From JAJRAG01 sp050010535 (GTDB lineage: Archaea; Thermoplasmatota; Thermoplasmata; Methanomassiliicoccales; JACIVX01), in the NCBI GenBank assembly GCA_050010535.1, contig JBEKKT010000002.1, positions 13,198 through 77,197 on the forward strand: DNA of 64,000 nucleotides, written 5' to 3'. A program made the position numbers and the translations under genes. The notes under the pieces were generated by a model. The model was not told the DNA's origin, did no database searches, and was given only the letters and a program-made list of their open reading frames with translations. This document shows, piece by piece, positions 59,550-64,000 of the stretch (its first letter is position 1; each line of letters starts with the position of its first letter).

Positions 59550-60506
59550 GTGCACAGGGAACAGCTCATGGAGGAAGCCAGGGACATACTCGCAAGGGCG
59601 GGATTCTACGTCTCGAGACCCCTTGTCATGCGCAGCGTGAGTTTCGACATTGTCGCAAGGAGGGACCGGGCACTGCTCATATTGAAGGTCCTCAGCAATG
59701 TGGATGCCTTCTCGAAGGAAAACGCAGAGGAGCTCAAGGTGCTCGCGGAGGCGCTGGAAGCTTCGCCCCTGGCCATCGGAGAGAGGTCTGGTTCAGGAGA
59801 CATCAAGGAGGGAATCGTCTACTCTAGGTTCGGGATCCCGATAATATCGGTCGATACGCTTTCAGACTATGTCTTGGAGGGCGTTCCTCCGTTCATCTTC
59901 GCAGCACCAGGCGGATTGTACGTAAAGCTCGACAGCGAGATGCTCAGGAAGTTGAGAGAGGAGAAGAGCATCAGTCTAGGCACACTGGCGAAGGTTGCCG
60001 GTGTGTCTAGAAGGACCATACAGATGTATGAGTCCGGCATGGGCGCCATGATCGATGTGGCGACAAAACTCGAGGAGTTTCTGAAGGAACTGCTGGTCGT
60101 TCCTTTGGACCCTTTCGCCTACACACCGGAGACAGAGCGGCGACTGGTGGAACTGGACAAGCTGGATGTCTTCGGTCAGGAGGTATTCGGGATACTTGAC
60201 CGCCTTGGTTGCTCGATAGTGCCGACGGTTAAGTGCCCCTTCGAGGCGCTCACGAGCGACGAACGCGCCATGATCTTGACGGGGTTGGGAAAGGACGAGA
60301 GCAAGCTCGCCGAGAAAGCACGCATCGTCGGGGATATCTCAAAGATAACGGAGCATAGCTCAGTGATTTTCATAGAGCGCCTGAAGAGCGAGCGCAGCAT
60401 CGGCGGCACCCCGCTCGTCGGGAAGGACGAGCTCAAGAAGATGGATGAGTCAGACAAGCTGTTCGATCTTGTGATCTCGAGAAGTAGGTCGGATGAGAAA
60501 CGTTGA
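59550..60506 (+). CDS. Archaeal HTH regulator (COG1395 type)
   Basis: 318 residues from GTG 59550. It matches the archaeal family of putative HTH transcriptional regulators. The N-terminal part is restriction-nuclease-like in layout (FDIVARRDRALLILKVLSNVD), without a clear active site. A Cro/C1-type helix-turn-helix follows (LREEKSISLGTLAKVAGVSRRTIQMYESG, about residues 128-156), and then a domain found only in archaea. The target genes are unknown. The next gene overlaps it by 14 bases. Confidence 0.85.
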   Translation: MHREQLMEEARDILARAGFYVSRPLVMRSVSFDIVARRDRALLILKVLSNVDAFSKENAEELKVLAEALEASPLAIGERSGSGDIKEGIVYSRFGIPIISVDTLSDYVLEGVPPFIFAAPGGLYVKLDSEMLRKLREEKSISLGTLAKVAGVSRRTIQMYESGMGAMIDVATKLEEFLKELLVVPLDPFAYTPETERRLVELDKLDVFGQEVFGILDRLGCSIVPTVKCPFEALTSDERAMILTGLGKDESKLAEKARIVGDISKITEHSSVIFIERLKSERSIGGTPLVGKDELKKMDESDKLFDLVISRSRSDEKR

Positions 60507-61125
60507 AGTGAATGGGTCGGTCATCAGCATCCTCCCCGTCGTGAAGGGGCTGGTCTCGGAGGAGGAGTCCGTTGCGGATGCTTTCGCTCATATCAGTCCG
60601 GATGCCGTTGCCGTATCGATCTCCAAGGAGGAGCTGGAAGGGCTTAGAAGGAAGGAGGACTACGATAAATACGAGCCAAGCTCGCTCGAGATCGCATACG
60701 CCGAGACCCTGTCGATCTTCGGCAAGGTCGTGATCCCTCCTCCGTGTTTCGTCAAGAGTCTGGAGTTGTGCGGCAAGGACAGCGTGCCGATCATTGCGAT
60801 AGACATGGACGAAGAGCGCTTCTCTGACACGTTCTGCGACAGTGTAGGCGGTCTTGATCTGCTCAGAGAGTCGCTTTTCGCGAAGAAGGCCTGGAAGAAG
60901 AGGTTCGATCTCTCGTCTCCGGAGAGCTTCGTGATCGACTGGGACAGGAAGGTCAACAAAGCTGGTGGATTCAAGGAACTCGAGCGCGCAAGAGAAAAAC
61001 ACATGGCCGAGGCCTTGACCGATGCCGCGCGATCCTATAAGAGAATCCTTGCGGTAGTGGAAGTCGAAAGAGTCGAGGGTGTCCTGGAGAACATGCAGGC
61101 GCCAACGCAAGCAGATAGAATTTAA
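60493..61125 (+). CDS. TraB/PrgY-like domain protein
   Basis: 210 residues. It opens VEVNGSVISILPVVKGL and has VSISKEELEGL, PSSLEIAYAETLSIFGKVVIPPP and, near the end, REKHMAEALTDAARSYKRILAVVEVERVEGVLENM. The last part follows the TraB-type pattern of an RxxxMA helix followed by a strand and GV. However, the usual GxxH residues in the first motif are absent, so activity is doubtful. It overlaps the HTH gene. Confidence 0.6.
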   Translation: MRNVEVNGSVISILPVVKGLVSEEESVADAFAHISPDAVAVSISKEELEGLRRKEDYDKYEPSSLEIAYAETLSIFGKVVIPPPCFVKSLELCGKDSVPIIAIDMDEERFSDTFCDSVGGLDLLRESLFAKKAWKKRFDLSSPESFVIDWDRKVNKAGGFKELERAREKHMAEALTDAARSYKRILAVVEVERVEGVLENMQAPTQADRI

Positions 61126-61130
61126 ATAGC
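61121..61130 (+). promoter_or_regulatory. TATA-like box, leaderless UbiA gene
   Basis: TTTAAATAGC is centred about 26 bases before ATG 61151. Confidence 0.45.
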
Positions 61131-61150
61131 CAGTAAACGATGAGAATTAT

Positions 61151-62836
61151 ATGGATGGGGGCCCCGAGGCAGAGCGGCTGGAGGGACTTCTTTCACGCAA
61201 GATCGACGGATTTGTTGCGTTCCTTGAAAAGACTCGTTTGCCCTTGTTGGGAGTGTTCCTCTATGTCATCTTCGCGGCATTGGTCCGGGATCTCCTGGAA
61301 TATTTTCTCTTGGACGCGGAATTCGTCAACACCCCCCATCCCTGGGTATTCAGCATCGCCCACCACGTCGCCTTCTACGTCATTGTGTTCATGGGCCTAA
61401 TCTTGCTCCTTTCGGCATTTTCGGGACGAGGGGTGAAGCGTTCCATCAACTTCGTATCCAGTTTCTACTGGATCATCATCCTGCCCCCGATCTTGGATCA
61501 CTATGTCGGCGGGCTGAATCGTAACTACGCCTACTTCTCGGTCAATGATTTCCTCAACGCCATATTCCACTTCAGCGGAGAGGGGTTCCACGTAGGCCAA
61601 GCGATGGAAGTCGTTGTGATTCTTTTCGCATTGTTTGCCTACACTATATGGACGCAGAGGAACGTGCTACGGAGTATCGCTGGCCGTGGGACCACCCTTT
61701 TGAGATTCGGGTTTCTGGTCTTGTTCACGTTTGTCTTCATGTTCATCATGGCCACACCTGCCGCGTTTCTTCCTGTTGGGACTCTTGGTGGCGTCCCGCA
61801 GTTCCCAGCGTTCGATCTTACCCGATACTACCAGTTCCACCTTTTTCTCTACTCCTACTACCTTTTTGCCGGGATTGTTCTGGCTCTGGTCATAACATAC
61901 TTCGTCCTGAGGAAAGACTTCGGCAGTGTACTGAGGAGCATGCGACCTGCACAGACAGTATTCTTCGGAGCAGTCGTTGCTGCAGGCTTGGTCACTGGAT
62001 GGCGTTTGGATTCTAGTCTAGAATTGACCACAAAAATCCTTGAGACCCCCTTCTACGTCAATCTAGCGTTCGCAGCGCCAGCGATACTCGCCGCGTTACT
62101 TGCCTGGCAGGTGGGCACTATCTGGAACGACATAAGCGACCGCTCTCATGACGAGCCCAGAAGGAAGGACCGAGCTCTGGCTTCCGGGCTAATCGATGTC
62201 GGCACGCTCAAGCAGATCTCCATGATCCTGGCAACTGTCTCGATCGCAACAGGATTCCTGCTTTCAATTCAGCAGGGGATTATCATTCTTGTCATACTCG
62301 CATTCTCCTGGGTCTACTCTTTCAGGCCAATCAGATTCAAGGACCACATCCTCAGCCCAGCACTGATAGGTCTGGGAACCTTCCTGGCATTCCTATACGG
62401 CCATTCGACCCCCTACAGCGAGATTGCCTACTACACCTCGGGAAGCACACGCTGGTCGTCCCTGACAGGGAATGTATTCTTGCCGCAACTGACAACCGAG
62501 AGCTTCATCATCGGTTTCTTCATGTTCTTGGGACTGACGGTCGGGAGCATGGTGACGGACGTGGAAGGGTACGAGGAGGATCGCCGCGCTGGAGTTCGGA
62601 CGATCTACACCTCTCTGGGTATGAGGAGAGGGGTGAGGATTGTAGCGATACTCATATTCCTGATGGCCCTTACCCCCGTGGCCATCTTCAGGAATCCGAT
62701 GGATATTATTGTCTTCCCAGTCCTGGGGGTCATTGCAGCCATTCTGTTCGAGACAAACAAAAGGGCCCGGCCAGTACTACTCGTCGCTCTGTTGGGCCTA
62801 CTGTATGCGGCCTTGCGCTACCTTGCCCTCTTCTGA
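61151..62836 (+). CDS. UbiA-type prenyltransferase with large N-terminal membrane domain
   Basis: A 561-residue polytopic membrane protein. The C-terminal half is a UbiA prenyltransferase: NDISDRSHDEPRRKDRALASG (about residues 325-345) and TDVEGYEEDRRAGVRT (about 469-484), the two Asp-rich motifs that bind the prenyl diphosphate through magnesium. The N-terminal ~260 residues add about six more membrane helices with no UbiA motif (FSVNDFLNAIFHFSGEGFHVG between them). Known archaeal UbiA proteins such as digeranylgeranylglyceryl phosphate synthase are about 280-300 residues. The next gene is a lipid reductase, pointing to membrane-lipid or quinone synthesis. Confidence 0.85.
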   Translation: MDGGPEAERLEGLLSRKIDGFVAFLEKTRLPLLGVFLYVIFAALVRDLLEYFLLDAEFVNTPHPWVFSIAHHVAFYVIVFMGLILLLSAFSGRGVKRSINFVSSFYWIIILPPILDHYVGGLNRNYAYFSVNDFLNAIFHFSGEGFHVGQAMEVVVILFALFAYTIWTQRNVLRSIAGRGTTLLRFGFLVLFTFVFMFIMATPAAFLPVGTLGGVPQFPAFDLTRYYQFHLFLYSYYLFAGIVLALVITYFVLRKDFGSVLRSMRPAQTVFFGAVVAAGLVTGWRLDSSLELTTKILETPFYVNLAFAAPAILAALLAWQVGTIWNDISDRSHDEPRRKDRALASGLIDVGTLKQISMILATVSIATGFLLSIQQGIIILVILAFSWVYSFRPIRFKDHILSPALIGLGTFLAFLYGHSTPYSEIAYYTSGSTRWSSLTGNVFLPQLTTESFIIGFFMFLGLTVGSMVTDVEGYEEDRRAGVRTIYTSLGMRRGVRIVAILIFLMALTPVAIFRNPMDIIVFPVLGVIAAILFETNKRARPVLLVALLGLLYAALRYLALF

Positions 62837-64000
62837 TTTCCTAGAGACGCGAAGAACAAACGGGGAAATCTGGGGATGGTTTGCAGAAGAAGGGAACGCC
62901 AGTCATCTTCTCCACGTGCGATGCCCAAACAGATTTGCACTAACGCCTTCTCTTCATGAAAGCTGTCAAAGAAGCGCCGCGTATCTACAACTCCCACCAT
63001 CCTATGCAATAGCGGCGAGAGGAGTGCCGCAACCTTGATGTCCCTGACTATGGAGTCCGCGCATCGTGAATCGTAAGTCGATAGGTGCTTCAACCCCATA
63101 CCACCCTTGATCGCTTCAGTTGCCGTCCTGGCAGCAAGTCTGCCACTGGCGAGGGCATAGCTCAATCCCTCGCCAGTGATCGGATTCACCAGGCCAGCAG
63201 AATCCCCAACCATCATAGATCTTCGGCTATGCAAAACATTTCTCGGATAGAAAGGCAAGTTATGAGCTCCTAGGTCCTCCTCTCCTTCGAGCAGACCGCA
63301 GCGGCTCGCCACCTTCTTCCGCATCGTCGACAAGGTCGAGTCGAGCCCGTCCTTGTTGACCCCCATTCCCACAACCCCGATGTTAGCTCCGTCTCTGTGC
63401 GGGAACATCCATCCATTGAGTGGGAAGTCCTTCTTGAGTCTCAAGCGTCTGGTCGGGGTACCAAAAAGATGGATCTCAATTCGGTCTCCGGAATCGCGTT
63501 CAGTGCGCACGTTCACTGCTCTGCCAATTGCAGTTGTGGTACGAGGGTACGGGCCGAGGAGGGAGTTGGCGGTCGTGCTCACGGCTCCCTCGGCCACAAT
63601 GAGAAGCTTTCCTTCGACTTGCCCTCTTGTAGATTTGATTCTCACCTTTTCTGAAGTCTCTTGCACTCCGAGGACCTTTGTATCTTCGAGGACCTTTGCC
63701 CCGACGCTCTCAGCCTTCCTGATCAGAAACGCATCAAAAGAGTCCCGACTGAGTACGATGCCTGCACTTTTTGAGAAGTCAAATTCCTTTCGGTAGTCCT
63801 GCAGATCTATCGTGAACCCTCTGATCTCTTTCTGAATAACGCTGGAGGGCAACTCGAAGGGCAACGAGATGATCCCTCTTCTGAGAAACCCACCTGCGCA
63901 ACATTTCTTCCTAGGTATCGCGCCTTTCTCAAGAAGGACCGTGTCCAAACCCCGGGTGGCGCACTCGTAGGCGGCTGTCGCACCTGCGGGTCCCCCTCCA
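62818..64000 (-). CDS. Geranylgeranyl-reductase-family flavoprotein, partial
   Basis: The gene enters from the right edge and ends at 62818; the visible part is about 393 residues. At the window edge the minus strand reads GGGPAGATAAYECATRG, the FAD-binding motif. CCAGGFLRRG, LSRDSFDAFLIRKAESVGA and VGDSAGLVNPITGEGLSYALASGRLAA (the FAD/GD motif and substrate part) follow. Such enzymes saturate isoprenoid chains of archaeal lipids. Its stop overlaps the prenyltransferase gene by 19 bases, tail to tail. Confidence 0.9.
   Translation of the reverse strand, partial: GGGPAGATAAYECATRGLDTVLLEKGAIPRKKCCAGGFLRRGIISLPFELPSSVIQKEIRGFTIDLQDYRKEFDFSKSAGIVLSRDSFDAFLIRKAESVGAKVLEDTKVLGVQETSEKVRIKSTRGQVEGKLLIVAEGAVSTTANSLLGPYPRTTTAIGRAVNVRTERDSGDRIEIHLFGTPTRRLRLKKDFPLNGWMFPHRDGANIGVVGMGVNKDGLDSTLSTMRKKVASRCGLLEGEEDLGAHNLPFYPRNVLHSRRSMMVGDSAGLVNPITGEGLSYALASGRLAARTATEAIKGGMGLKHLSTYDSRCADSIVRDIKVAALLSPLLHRMVGVVDTRRFFDSFHEEKALVQICLGIARGEDDWRSLLLQTIPRFPRLFFASLGNQKRAR

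Overview
The window is archaeal chromosome. It carries TBP, TFB, Orc1/Cdc6, a VAT/CDC48 ATPase, archaeal ribosomal proteins L11, L1, L10 and L12, Gar1, a tRNA-splicing endonuclease, split GMP synthetase subunits, the archaeal phosphopantothenate-synthetase step and archaeal riboflavin and isoprenoid-lipid enzymes. TATA-like boxes lie about 25 bases before many starts, often giving leaderless messages. Two FtsZ genes, a VAT-type ATPase and a Phr-like heat-shock regulator point to Euryarchaeota, most likely a Thermoplasmata-related lineage; that placement is inference.

Bases 1-18140 are core genome: a partial RHH regulator with its operator; TBP, a TatD-type hydrolase and acylphosphatase; two tandem FtsZ genes; SecE-Spt5-L11 and L1-L10-L12; NIF3-like protein and Cdc6; a frameshifted gcvT; an M20 peptidase; AsnRS; a GNAT; an acyl-CoA dehydrogenase; a stand-alone RAM-domain protein; and UPF0147, ending at tRNA-Gly(CCC).

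Bases 18200-37627 form a ~19.4-kb integrated element. It begins inside the 3' end of tRNA-Gly and ends at a 14-bp exact copy of that end (21 of 27 positions over a longer span). The left part is a compact leftward operon: RHH, HTH, small ORF, P-loop ATPase, serine recombinase and tyrosine integrase. The middle and right hold accessory genes of defence type: a PD-(D/E)XK nuclease, a HEPN-like protein sharing a duplicated promoter block with it, a two-TM nuclease-like protein, a Cas4-like nuclease with a HerA-like ATPase, a Cys-rich protein, a fused restriction-methylase, and an overlapping AT-rich cassette of winged-helix, radical SAM/SPASM, HD-domain and family-4-type uracil-DNA glycosylase. 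I know of no named system with that last composition, and it is my best candidate for an undescribed one.

Bases 37628-64000 return to core genome: nitroreductase, RtcA, a decayed PAC2 gene, riboflavin reductase, Mut7-C, GuaAa/GuaAb with PurE, a PfkB kinase, SAH hydrolase, phosphopantothenate synthetase, Gar1-TFB, EndA, and a heat-shock cluster (Phr-like regulator, coiled-coil protein, Hsp20, VAT ATPase, second Hsp20) with repeated operator-like motifs. It ends with an HTH regulator, a TraB-like protein, a UbiA prenyltransferase with a large extra membrane domain, and a geranylgeranyl-reductase-type flavoprotein cut by the window edge. Several chromosomal genes (gcvT, the HAD phosphatase, PAC2, a VOC remnant) are broken by indels or stops. 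They are either real pseudogenes or local assembly errors.
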